A DNA stretch of 64,000 bases from Henriciella mobilis (GTDB taxonomy: Bacteria; Pseudomonadota; Alphaproteobacteria; Caulobacterales; Hyphomonadaceae), in the NCBI RefSeq assembly GCF_003576315.1, contig NZ_QWFZ01000020.1, positions 341,901-405,900 of the forward strand, in the 5' to 3' direction. The position numbers and the translations under genes are program-made. The stretch's first letter is position 1; each line of letters begins with the position of its first letter. Below the pieces are notes generated by a model that was not told the DNA's origin, did not search any database, and saw only the letters and a program-made list of their open reading frames with translations. Shown here piece after piece: positions 1 to 8,094 of this stretch.

Positions 1-1
1 C

Positions 2-154
2 GCATCGACCCAGTTTGCCGATGGCGGTGAATTTGGCATGGGGGCCGAGATCGGGATCGCGACCGGCCGCATCCATGCGCGCGGCCCTGTCGGAGCCGAG
101 CAGCTGACCATTTTCAAATACGTCGTTCGTGGCCATGGCGAGACACGTCCCTAG
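2..154 (+). CDS. proA: Gamma-glutamyl phosphate reductase, C-terminal end (partial)
   Basis: Only the last 50 codons lie in the window; the reading frame is open from base 2 and stops with TAG at 152-154. The visible tail reads [19 protein letters not shown] and then HARGPVG, which is the conserved C-terminal signature of ProA. The enzyme reduces gamma-glutamyl phosphate to glutamate semialdehyde in proline synthesis. It is followed 15 bases later by nadD, an order common in alphaproteobacteria. The 5' part lies outside the window. Confidence 0.9.
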   Translation, partial: ASTQFADGGEFGMGAEIGIATGRIHARGPVGAEQLTIFKYVVRGHGETRP

Positions 155-169
155 TATGGCCCCTGTCTG

Positions 170-790
170 TTGAGCTCAGCCTTTCTTCCACCCGTGCGGA
201 CGTTGCCGCCCTCCGGCACACGCCAGCGGATTGGCCTGCTTGGCGGTAGTTTCGACCCACCCCATTCAGGGCACATGCACGTCGCACAGACTGCGCTGAA
301 GCGTCTGAAGCTGGACTGGATTTACTGGCTCCCTGCGCGCGGCAACCCGCTGAAGCAGGCACCGGCCGATTTCTACGAACGTCTGCATGCCGTGCGCGAA
401 CTGATCGGTCATCACCCGAACATGTTTGTCAGCGATTTTGAACACTGGGCCGGCGTACGCTACACGGCTGATGTGCTTGGTCACTTTATCCAACACTGTC
501 CGCATGCGAATTTTGTCTGGCTGATGGGCGCAGACAGCCTGATGAACTTCCATGACTGGTACCGATGGCAACAGGTTGCCGAAACCCTGCCAATCTGCGT
601 TGTATCGCGCCCCTCAGCTGGCCCACGCGCCTTGCGCTCGCCCTTCGCGCACCGTTATGCATCCTGCCGCCTGCGCGAACGGGATGCGGCTCTTTTGGCC
701 GATTGCGAACCGCCTGCCTGGGTCTATCTGAAAGCCCCCTTCGACCGGACATCCTCGACAGAACTGCGGACTGCCGCCCAAAAACGCTAG
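170..790 (+). CDS. nadD: Nicotinate-nucleotide adenylyltransferase
   Basis: This 206-aa cytosolic enzyme adenylylates nicotinate mononucleotide in NAD synthesis. The nucleotidyltransferase signature GSFDPPHSGH is at residues 26-35, and the second adenylate-binding motif, SSTELR, is near residue 195 close to the C-terminus. The start is a TTG, so the first 15-20 residues before the core fold could be over-called. It sits between proA and rsfS, the usual housekeeping cluster, and is probably cotranscribed with the downstream genes because the gaps are short. Confidence 0.93.
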   Translation: MSSAFLPPVRTLPPSGTRQRIGLLGGSFDPPHSGHMHVAQTALKRLKLDWIYWLPARGNPLKQAPADFYERLHAVRELIGHHPNMFVSDFEHWAGVRYTADVLGHFIQHCPHANFVWLMGADSLMNFHDWYRWQQVAETLPICVVSRPSAGPRALRSPFAHRYASCRLRERDAALLADCEPPAWVYLKAPFDRTSSTELRTAAQKR

Positions 791-829
791 AGGGCAAGGG
801 CAACGCGTGCTATAAATTGGTGACTCGAG

Positions 830-1237
830 ATGAAAGGAACCGAAACCCTGCCTGCTACCCACACGCAGCCACTCAAGGCCGCCACTGTCAGCGTTGACGA
901 TATCCGCGCGCTTGCCGATACCGTCATAAGCTCGCTCGAGGATGACAAGGCTGAAGACATCACTGTCATCAATCTCGAAGGTAAATCTTCTCTAGCCGAT
1001 ATCATGATCATTGCGTCCGGACGTTCCGCCCGGCACGTGGCCGCTATTGCCGATCACTTGGCACAAACCGTCAAGGATGCCACCGGCCGTCCGATCAAGC
1101 TGGAAGGCCTTCCCAACGCAGATTGGGTCCTGCTGGATATCGGTGACATCATCGTTCACCTGTTCCGTCCGGAAGTTCGCGCCTTCTACAATCTTGAAAA
1201 GATCTGGTCTGACGACAGCGCCCACGGCCACGCCTGA
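830..1237 (+). CDS. rsfS: Ribosome silencing factor
   Basis: This 135-aa protein belongs to the RsfS/Iojap family, which binds ribosomal protein uL14 and blocks subunit joining in poor nutrient conditions. Visible family features are the DITVINLEGKSSLADIMIIA strand region and the C-terminal DWVLLDIGDIIVHLF motif. The N-terminal 20 residues before the fold are variable. It lies between nadD and rlmH, the standard genomic partner arrangement, and reads in the same direction. Confidence 0.93.
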   Translation: MKGTETLPATHTQPLKAATVSVDDIRALADTVISSLEDDKAEDITVINLEGKSSLADIMIIASGRSARHVAAIADHLAQTVKDATGRPIKLEGLPNADWVLLDIGDIIVHLFRPEVRAFYNLEKIWSDDSAHGHA

Positions 1238-1260
1238 GCGCCGTCGGCTGAACGGGATCC

Positions 1261-1725
1261 GTGCGTATTACCATTCTTGCCGTCGGACGTTTGAAATCCG
1301 GCCCTGAAGCTGAGCTTTGCGACGACTATCTCGACCGCTTCCGCAAAGCAGGACGTGCGCTCGGGTTTCGCTCAATCGACCTGATTGAGGTCGACAGCGG
1401 CGGAGGCATGGAGGCAGAAGCCGAACGGCTTCTCGCGAAACTGCCACAAGGTGCCCACACCATCCGTCTCGACGAACATGGCCGCGAACATCGGTCCGAA
1501 GCCTTCTCGACATATATAGCCACCCTACGCGACCGCGGCGTGCCCGACCTTTGTTTCCTGATCGGTGGGGCGGAGGGCTATGGCAAGGCCATTCAGTCGG
1601 CCGTGCCGGAAACCATGGCCTTTGGGAAACAGACCTGGCCTCACCGGATGGTGCGCGCCATGCTGGCCGAGCAGCTGTACCGGGCCGTCAGCATCGAAGC
1701 CGGCCTGCCCTATCACAAGGCCTGA
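1261..1725 (+). CDS. rlmH: 23S rRNA (pseudouridine1915-N3)-methyltransferase
   Basis: This 154-aa SPOUT-class methyltransferase modifies pseudouridine 1915 in helix 69 of 23S rRNA. The SAM-binding trefoil knot is visible as FLIGGAEGYG followed by the C-terminal run HRMVRAMLAEQLYRA and PYHKA. The start is GTG at 1261. Length and motifs are normal for the family. It follows rsfS by 23 bases and is probably in the same operon. Confidence 0.94.
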   Translation: MRITILAVGRLKSGPEAELCDDYLDRFRKAGRALGFRSIDLIEVDSGGGMEAEAERLLAKLPQGAHTIRLDEHGREHRSEAFSTYIATLRDRGVPDLCFLIGGAEGYGKAIQSAVPETMAFGKQTWPHRMVRAMLAEQLYRAVSIEAGLPYHKA

Positions 1726-1731
1726 TCCGCC

Positions 1732-2772
1732 ATGTCCGAAGCATCCGAAAAGATACTCGCCGCCATCCGGGCACAGGCCGACCTGCATCACCAATACCTG
1801 CTTGGCCTGGAACTGATGGTCGCCACACGCGAAGGCCCGAAGATTGTCGGTGACTGGATGTTCCGGTTGTTTCGCGCCCAGCATGAAGAGAAGTTTCTCT
1901 CCAGCTTCCAGAAACTCGGCCTGGACGGTCTTCCCGACGCAGTGGCCTGCGCACGCTACCATGTCCTGTCCAACAATATGGGCGGGGTCGGCGTCGAATA
2001 CATAGAAGAGAGCGAAACCAAGGCCTGGGTGCGGTTTCGCTATCCGCGCTGGATGTATGCCGGCCCCGCGATCTGCGGCGTACCGGTCGAGGCGAGCCGC
2101 GGCTTTCTGAAAGGCTGGTACGCCCAGAACGGCGTCAGCCTCAGGAATCCGAGGCTCGGCTTTGTATGCGTTTCCGAAGACATGACAGGGCAGTTCGGCC
2201 TATGCGGCTATTTCCAGGAATTCGACCAAGATCTCACGCCGGATGAGCGCCTGCAGTTCCGTCCTGACGAATCGCCGCCGCCCTACGACCCTGATGCCCA
2301 GCCAGCTCCGCCACCTGGCGAATGGAACGAGGATCGCCTCGCCAAGGCCAATCGTAATTACGCAATGGAGTACATCCGCAACGGTGTGCGGAAATTGTGC
2401 GCGGTGCTCGGGCGAGATCGTGCCCTGGAGCTTGGAAAGCTTTCAGCGCGGCTGACCGGCCTGCAGCAATACCACGCCATGGCCGCAAGCGTTGGCGCCG
2501 TCGATGGCGGTCCGGCCGAAGCGGCCGCGTTCCTGTCCGCCATGTTTGCCGGCATGGGCGACACCTGCCAGGTGATCCCGGACGGCGATCATGTCCGCAT
2601 CGAACAGTCCGGCCTGCGAATCGTCCGAGGGCTGGACGAAGAGGCCCGCGAGACGTTGCTGGCCTGCTGGATCGAACTCTGGCGAGGGGCCGTGCACTCG
2701 CACCGGGCCTTCATGGATATCGAAGCACAGCCAGGTGACAACGCTCTAACCTGGTCGATTCGGGCGCGCTAA
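1732..2772 (+). CDS. Conserved hypothetical protein, function unknown
   Basis: This 346-aa protein starts with ATG six bases after rlmH and is therefore probably in its operon. No signal peptide or membrane segment is seen. A helical N-terminal region (residues 1-60) is followed by a mixed domain with several Trp/Tyr/Cys residues, then a proline-rich acidic linker (about residues 180-205, with runs such as DESPPPYDPD), then a second helical region. The two-domain layout suggests a cytosolic sensor or hydrolase-like protein, but I do not recognise the family. Confidence 0.8.
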   Translation: MSEASEKILAAIRAQADLHHQYLLGLELMVATREGPKIVGDWMFRLFRAQHEEKFLSSFQKLGLDGLPDAVACARYHVLSNNMGGVGVEYIEESETKAWVRFRYPRWMYAGPAICGVPVEASRGFLKGWYAQNGVSLRNPRLGFVCVSEDMTGQFGLCGYFQEFDQDLTPDERLQFRPDESPPPYDPDAQPAPPPGEWNEDRLAKANRNYAMEYIRNGVRKLCAVLGRDRALELGKLSARLTGLQQYHAMAASVGAVDGGPAEAAAFLSAMFAGMGDTCQVIPDGDHVRIEQSGLRIVRGLDEEARETLLACWIELWRGAVHSHRAFMDIEAQPGDNALTWSIRAR

Positions 2773-2846
2773 ACCGAGGTTCTGTTTGACGCCCGCCGCT
2801 GCTGGCGCCAAAGCAATTGAAAACACGGATAAAGGAGGACGCAGAC

Positions 2847-3659
2847 ATGGCTGAAAAGGATCTGGCAGGACGCAAGGCACTGGTGACGGGATCGGCGACA
2901 GGCCTAGGGCGGTCGATTGCCATCAAGCTCGCCGAACGCGGCGCCGACCTCATCATCAATTGCACCCGCAGCATCAGCGAGGCTGAAGAGACGGTTGCAG
3001 CGTGCAACGAGCTTGGTGCCCAGACACAGCTCGTTCCCGCAGACGTATCGACCGAGGAAGGCTGCCGCAAACTCGCCGATGCCGCCGCCGGATGGGGCCA
3101 GCTCGACATTCTGGTCAACAATGCCGGGATAACGCGGCACGCACGGGATCACTCTGACCTCGACGCTCTCACCCGGCAGGACTTCATGGACACTTATGCC
3201 ATCAATGTCGCCGGGCCGTTTCTGATGATGCAGGCCTGCAAGCCGCTGCTGGTCAAGGCGAGTGAAAATACGGGACGCGCCTCGGCTGTGCTCAATGTCT
3301 CATCAATTGCCGGCGTGACCGGAATCGGCTCTTCGGTCGCGTATGCTGCGACCAAGGGCGCACTTAACACCATGACACTGTCCCTGGCGCGCGCATTGGC
3401 GCCTCAGATACGGGTAAACGCTGTTTGCCCCGGCTTCATCGGAACGCGCTGGTTCAAGGATCGTCTTGATGAGGAACAGTACCAGCGCATGACCGAGGGA
3501 GTCGCCCGGACAACGCCGCTTGGCGTGGCGAGCGGACCCGATGACATCGCTGATTCTGCAGTGTTTTTTCTAACCGACAGCTCGCGCCACGTGACCGGCG
3601 AAACCTTGCTGGTCGATGCCGGAATGCACCTCGGATTCGCTCCCCTCAGCGCACGTTGA
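2847..3659 (+). CDS. SDR-family oxidoreductase (FabG-like)
   Basis: This 270-aa short-chain dehydrogenase has the Rossmann glycine motif TGSATGLG, the NNAG motif, and the catalytic Ser-Tyr-Lys set in NVSSIAG and YAATKGA. It ends with the usual GETLLVDAG. I chose ATG at 2847 because a strong AAAGGAGG Shine-Dalgarno lies seven to ten bases upstream; an in-frame TTG at 2817 lies before that site. Substrate cannot be told from sequence; 3-oxoacyl-ACP or a hydroxy acid are both possible. It appears monocistronic between rlmH-linked genes and the porin. Confidence 0.9.
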   Translation: MAEKDLAGRKALVTGSATGLGRSIAIKLAERGADLIINCTRSISEAEETVAACNELGAQTQLVPADVSTEEGCRKLADAAAGWGQLDILVNNAGITRHARDHSDLDALTRQDFMDTYAINVAGPFLMMQACKPLLVKASENTGRASAVLNVSSIAGVTGIGSSVAYAATKGALNTMTLSLARALAPQIRVNAVCPGFIGTRWFKDRLDEEQYQRMTEGVARTTPLGVASGPDDIADSAVFFLTDSSRHVTGETLLVDAGMHLGFAPLSAR

Positions 3660-3816
3660 AACCCGAAACAGCACTTTTTACAGGCGGATTTTGCGCAGGC
3701 TGCCCGAATTTCGTGCTGCGGCGCAAAAATTACCGTCTGTACGCTGTCAAACGTAGATAAAGGCCTGCTCTCACCTCCAAATTCGCACCGTGATGAGGAT
3801 GCAAAGGAGGTACTTT

Positions 3817-4497
3817 ATGAGCAAATCATTCACACGCCTTGCTGTTATGGCAATCGCTGCAACCGTTGCTGCTGGCCCTGCACTGGCTGAGGGCGAATGG
3901 AGCGCAAACGTTGCACTGACGAGCGACTACAAGTTCCGTGGTATTTCGCAAACCGACGGCGCACCCATGGTTTCCGGTGGCTTCGACTGGGCTTCCGACT
4001 CCTTCTATGTCGGCACCTGGGCTTCGGGCGTGGACTTCGGCGACGGCACGTCGACCGAAATCGACATCTATGCCGGCTTCACACCGACCGTTGGCGTTTT
4101 CGACCTCGACATCGGTGCGATCTACTACCTTTATCCGGATGCTCCGGATGAGCCGGAACAGAACTTCGTCGAGCTTTACGCTGGCGGCAGCACCACGGTC
4201 GGCGAATTCCTCGACATTGGTGCGTCCATCGCCTACTCGCCGGAATTCTACTACGAAACCGGCCAGGCCTTCTATTACGCTCTCAGCGCTGGCGTTCCGC
4301 TGGGTGAGAGCTTCGGCCTCGACGCGACCGTCGGTTATTCCGCCGGTGACGAGGATGAAGGCTTTGTCGACTATACCGACTACTCGGTCGGCCTGACCAC
4401 GTCTGCCGAAGGCTTCGATTTCGACCTTCGCTATGTCGGCACCGACCTCGACGACGATGATGGCTCCATCATCTTCACCATTGCTCGCGCAATGTAA
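3817..4497 (+). CDS. TorF-family putative porin, outer membrane beta-barrel
   Basis: This 226-aa protein has a clear Sec signal peptide (SKSFTRLAVMAIAATVAAG, cleavage after ALA). A beta-barrel of alternating hydrophobic strands follows, with the family hallmark LTSDYKFRGISQT near the mature N-terminus and an acidic loop DDDDG near the end. It acts in the outer membrane. The start is ATG at 3817, seven bases after AAAGGAGG; an in-frame GTG at 3790 has no such site. The 3' side has a strong intrinsic terminator, so it is probably transcribed alone and at a high level. Confidence 0.88.
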   Translation: MSKSFTRLAVMAIAATVAAGPALAEGEWSANVALTSDYKFRGISQTDGAPMVSGGFDWASDSFYVGTWASGVDFGDGTSTEIDIYAGFTPTVGVFDLDIGAIYYLYPDAPDEPEQNFVELYAGGSTTVGEFLDIGASIAYSPEFYYETGQAFYYALSAGVPLGESFGLDATVGYSAGDEDEGFVDYTDYSVGLTTSAEGFDFDLRYVGTDLDDDDGSIIFTIARAM

Positions 4498-4557
4498 GTC
4501 GACACCCATCTTCCCGACCGGCATTGCCCTCCTGTAATCGCCGGTCAGGAAAACAGG

Positions 4558-4593
4558 CCGCTGTCCGATCCGTCGGGCAGCGGTCTTTCTTTT
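4558..4593 (+). terminator. Intrinsic terminator of the porin gene
   Basis: A long hairpin with outer arms CCGCTG (4558-4563) and CAGCGG (4578-4583), extended inside by CCGA/TCGG, is followed by a T-rich tract (TCTTTCTTTT). It lies 60 bases after the porin stop and before the antiporter gene. Confidence 0.85.
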
Positions 4594-4632
4594 GCCCCCA
4601 AGCTGCTCCATATCGAGTAGCAGGAGACTGGA

Positions 4633-6384
4633 ATGGCTGATGCAGCAACAACCCCTGTAGACGCGCTGATCCCGGCGATGACGCTGCTGGCTGCCGGCGG
4701 CGCCGCTGCACTCGCGTCCAAAGCGCTGAAACTGTCTCCAATCGTTGGCTACCTCGCCGTCGGCATCCTGATCGGCCCGCACGCCTTCGGCCTGATCGAG
4801 GAAAGCGCGACAACGCACCTTCTCGCTGAACTCGGGGTTGTTTTCCTGCTGTTCGACATCGGCCTGCATGTGTCATTGCGCGAGATACGAGAGAGCGGCC
4901 GGGACCTTGTCGGTCTCGCACCTGCGCATCTCGTCTTTACCAGCGTGCCATTCACAATCGCGCTTGCCCTGTTCGGACTGGAATGGCCGGTCGCCCTGGC
5001 CCTTGGCCTGTCATTCGGCCTGTCCTCGACCGCCGTTGTCTCACGCGTGATGGCAGAACGCGGCCTCGGCTCCTGTCCGCTTGGCCGCTCGACAACGCAC
5101 GTCCTCATCTTCCAGGACATCGTCGCGATCTTCCTCCTGATATTCGCGAACTCCCTGGGACAGGGCACTGATGGCATGGCGCTCGCCCTGGATCTCGCCA
5201 TCGCAGCTGGCTACGCCGTCATTGCTTTCGTCATAGCCTTCGCAGCTGGCCGCTACCTGATGGGGCCGATCTTCAAGGGCCTCGCCCAGACACGCAACCA
5301 GGAAGCGTTCACCGCCGTCACCCTGCTGCTTGTGCTCGGTGCCGCTTCTGCAACAGCACAGATCGGGCTGTCCCTGACGCTTGGGGCATTCCTCGCCGGA
5401 CTCGCCGTGTCGGGAACAGCGTTTCGCCACCAGGTTCAGATGGAAACGGGACCGTTCCGCGGCCTCCTCCTGTCCTTCTTCTTCATGTCGGTCGGGCTTA
5501 GCGTCGATCTCGGCGTTCTCGCATCTCATTGGCCGCTCGTCCTGGCGGGCGCTGCCGCCATTCTTGCTGTGAAGACCCTGTTCGGCTTTGCCGCCGCCCG
5601 TCTCAACAAGTGGAGCAATCCAGGGAGCGTCCAGCTGACCTTCCTTCTCGCGCAGGGATCGGAGTTTACGCTTGTTGTCCTTTCCATCCTGACCGCAACC
5701 AGCGACGCCGTCCCGCCACTGGTCGCAACGATTGCCGTCAGCGCCATCGCTCTCTCCCTTGCGGTTGCGCCTGTCTGGGCCTCCGCCGGCATGCGCCTGT
5801 CCAGAAAGGTCGCGTCAATCTTCAAGGGGCAGACGCGTCCGGTGAACGAAATCACGCCCGTCGCGCCAGACCGCCCGGTGATCATATTCGGTATGTCGCC
5901 GGCTGGGCGCCTGGCAGCCGACGCCCTGTCGGACTTTTCCATTCCGCATGTCTGCCTCGACGCCGAGCCGGAACGGTTCGTCTCGGCCATCGCGGACGGC
6001 TACAAGGTCTCCTTCGGGAATGCAGCCAATCTCCGCCTGGTCGAGGCCGTTGCCGGACCAAATCCGCGTGCGGTTGTGATTGGTGCACCGCGCTATGAGA
6101 CGTCACGCGATCTCACACCTGCTGCACAGCGGGAGTTTCCCGATACGCCGCGCTTCGTTTCCGTCGACAATGAAGCCGACCGCCAGCGGTTCAGCCAGCT
6201 GGGCATGCGCGCCTGGTTGTCCATGGGCCTGCCGACCGGCATCGAGATGGCAACCGACGTGCTTCGGCAGCTCGGCGTCGACGAAGAAAAGGTCGTCGAA
6301 TGGATGTCACGCGAGGCAGACCGCTTCGATGTCGACGCACCCGGCGATCAGACGGCCAGCTCAGTGGAAACCGAAGCGGCCTAG
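4633..6384 (+). CDS. CPA2-family monovalent cation:proton antiporter (KefB-like)
   Basis: This 583-aa inner-membrane protein has about twelve hydrophobic segments in residues 10-395, which is the Na+/H+ exchanger domain. A cytosolic TrkA-N-like nucleotide-binding domain follows, with PVIIFGMSPAGRLAADAL at about residue 415. The family exchanges K+ or Na+ for protons and is gated by the nucleotide domain. A RBS (GGAGAC) lies just upstream of ATG 4633. The gene is flanked by terminators on both sides, so it is a single-gene unit. The specific ion and any ancillary subunit cannot be told. Confidence 0.9.
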   Translation: MADAATTPVDALIPAMTLLAAGGAAALASKALKLSPIVGYLAVGILIGPHAFGLIEESATTHLLAELGVVFLLFDIGLHVSLREIRESGRDLVGLAPAHLVFTSVPFTIALALFGLEWPVALALGLSFGLSSTAVVSRVMAERGLGSCPLGRSTTHVLIFQDIVAIFLLIFANSLGQGTDGMALALDLAIAAGYAVIAFVIAFAAGRYLMGPIFKGLAQTRNQEAFTAVTLLLVLGAASATAQIGLSLTLGAFLAGLAVSGTAFRHQVQMETGPFRGLLLSFFFMSVGLSVDLGVLASHWPLVLAGAAAILAVKTLFGFAAARLNKWSNPGSVQLTFLLAQGSEFTLVVLSILTATSDAVPPLVATIAVSAIALSLAVAPVWASAGMRLSRKVASIFKGQTRPVNEITPVAPDRPVIIFGMSPAGRLAADALSDFSIPHVCLDAEPERFVSAIADGYKVSFGNAANLRLVEAVAGPNPRAVVIGAPRYETSRDLTPAAQREFPDTPRFVSVDNEADRQRFSQLGMRAWLSMGLPTGIEMATDVLRQLGVDEEKVVEWMSREADRFDVDAPGDQTASSVETEAA

Positions 6385-6392
6385 CAAAAACA

Positions 6393-6422
6393 AAGAAGCC
6401 AGCCCCTGGGGACTGGCTTCTT
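6393..6422. terminator. Bidirectional intrinsic terminator between antiporter and gcrA
   Basis: A perfect 10-bp stem (AAGAAGCCAG, 6393-6402, with CTGGCTTCTT, 6413-6422) plus an inner CCC/GGG has A-rich sequence before it and TT after. It sits between two convergent genes, so it probably serves both strands. Confidence 0.85.
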
Positions 6423-6453
6423 CACGAAAACACCTGGTGAAGTCTGCGCCGGC

Positions 6454-6978
6454 CTAGCCTGCGATGCGACGGGCGTAAGCTTCATCATCGTTGCGCTTGC
6501 GGTCACGCTTGCGTTGCGGCTGGAAGGCAACTTTCGCGTGCTCGGAACAGTACGGACCGCAATCCGACTTGCGTCCGCAGAAAGCGAATTTCGGATCGGC
6601 CGGATCGCCAATCGGCCATTTGCACATGGAGTCACGCAGCGTGAGAATGGTCGCCGCTTCCCCGTCAGCTACAGGAGCCGGCTGCAGTGCCGAGACAATC
6701 GCGTCCTGATCGGAACGGCGAATGCGGGTCTCATCGAGATTGGTCTCTGTTGCCGGCGAGACACCATCGGGCCGGATACGCGGCTTCGGACGCGCCAGGC
6801 GCGGCGGACGCTTGACCGGGCGGGATGGCGTTGCACGGCCAGACAGGCCGAGCCTGTGAACCTTGCCGATCACTGCATTGCGGGTCACCCCGCCAAGCTG
6901 CTTTGCAATCTGGCTGGCCGAGTGACCTTCTGCCCAGAGTTTCTTCAAAACCTCGACGCGTTCTTCCGTCCAAGACAT
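6454..6978 (-). CDS. gcrA: GcrA cell-cycle regulator
   Basis: This 174-aa protein begins MSWTEERVEVLKKLW, the GcrA DNA-binding helix-turn-helix, with QIAKQLGGVTRNAVIGKVHR completing the domain. A basic linker (residues 45-80) and a C-terminal domain with the cysteine pattern CKWPIG...FCG...CGPYCSEH follow. GcrA is an alphaproteobacterial sigma-70 cofactor that activates promoters carrying CcrM-methylated GANTC. Its own upstream region contains at least one GATTC (7154-7158), but that short motif could be chance. It is transcribed towards the antiporter. Confidence 0.95.
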   Translation of the reverse strand: MSWTEERVEVLKKLWAEGHSASQIAKQLGGVTRNAVIGKVHRLGLSGRATPSRPVKRPPRLARPKPRIRPDGVSPATETNLDETRIRRSDQDAIVSALQPAPVADGEAATILTLRDSMCKWPIGDPADPKFAFCGRKSDCGPYCSEHAKVAFQPQRKRDRKRNDDEAYARRIAG

Positions 6979-7207
6979 GTACTTGCCTCCTGGCGCTTTG
7001 CACCCCTAGATGTTGTAGCAGCTGTTTTCAGCCACCCCCGTTAACACCTAGATATCGTATCAGCGGCGAAATGAAACACAATATCCTGATATCTCTTCTC
7101 CACAACCTTTCTATATCTAGTAGCAGTTTGTGGAAAGCTGAGAAAAATCATTCGATTCGCGTCACTTACCTATCGTCATTGTGCGATTGCGCCCCTAAAT
7201 AGCGGCG

Positions 7208-8047
7208 ATGACCGATGAGATTTCTGCAGCCGCCCGCCCACTTCCGAAGCCGCCAAGATCTTATGGCGCGATCAACTGGATCGGCCTCTGGACACTCTAC
7301 AAGCGCGAGGTGGGCCGTTTCCTGAAGGTCTGGATGCAGACGCTGTTTGCGCCCGTTATCACGACACTGCTCTTCATGACTGTCTTCAAGCTTGCCTTTG
7401 GCAATCGCGGTGAGCTGACAGGCGACTTTGCCGGCCTGGACTACAATTCTTTCCTCGCGCCCGGCTTGGTCATCATGTCGATGCTGCAGAACGCTTTCCA
7501 GAACACGTCTTCATCGCTGACCATCGCCAAGGTGCAGGGCAGCCAGGTCGACTTCCTCATGCCGCCGCTTTCACCGCTCGAGCTCACGCTCGGCTTTATT
7601 TTCGGCGCTGTCACAAGAGGACTTATGGTTGGCATCATCGGTGCGCTTGCCATTCATTTCTCGGGGCTGGCCAGTCTCGACATCGCGAACATCTGGCCGG
7701 TGATCTGGTTCAGCCTGATGGCGACCATCTTCCTGGCAGCCCTTGGGGCCGTTGGCGGCATCTGGGCTGAGAAGTTCGACCACCTCGCTGCTGTTACCAA
7801 TTTCGTCATCGTGCCGCTCACCTTCCTGTCCGGCACCTTCTACGACATCAAGGTGCTCGTCGAACCGTTCCAGTCAGCAGCCCATTTCGACCCGATTTTC
7901 TATCTGATCGACGGTTTCCGCGCCGGTTTCATTGGCGTGTCGAACTCAGACTTGATGGTGGGTGTGATCGCGTCCGGCGTGTTCACATTCCTCGCTGGTG
8001 TCTGGGTCTGGTGGCTGTTCCGCATCGGCTACAAGCTCAAGGCCTGA
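7208..8047 (+). CDS. ABC-2 type transport permease
   Basis: This 279-aa inner-membrane protein has about six transmembrane helices. The first follows a cytosolic N-terminus with LYKREVGRFLKVWMQTLFAP, typical of ABC-2 permeases such as those of the YadH/NodJ class. No dedicated ATPase gene is adjacent: the next gene encodes a soluble ABC-F protein that is not a transport subunit. Its true ATPase partner may lie elsewhere. Substrate unknown. The start is ATG 7208, just before which there is no strong Shine-Dalgarno. Confidence 0.88.
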   Translation: MTDEISAAARPLPKPPRSYGAINWIGLWTLYKREVGRFLKVWMQTLFAPVITTLLFMTVFKLAFGNRGELTGDFAGLDYNSFLAPGLVIMSMLQNAFQNTSSSLTIAKVQGSQVDFLMPPLSPLELTLGFIFGAVTRGLMVGIIGALAIHFSGLASLDIANIWPVIWFSLMATIFLAALGAVGGIWAEKFDHLAAVTNFVIVPLTFLSGTFYDIKVLVEPFQSAAHFDPIFYLIDGFRAGFIGVSNSDLMVGVIASGVFTFLAGVWVWWLFRIGYKLKA

Positions 8048-8094
8048 CAGGACCGGCTTGACGAGCCGCGCCAAGCGCGCGCACCACACACAAT

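Noticed and set aside
3826..4869. 347-codon open frame antisense to the porin
   Set aside because: It runs through the porin and its terminator, has low-complexity sequence and no motif, while the porin frame has a signal peptide and strong RBS.
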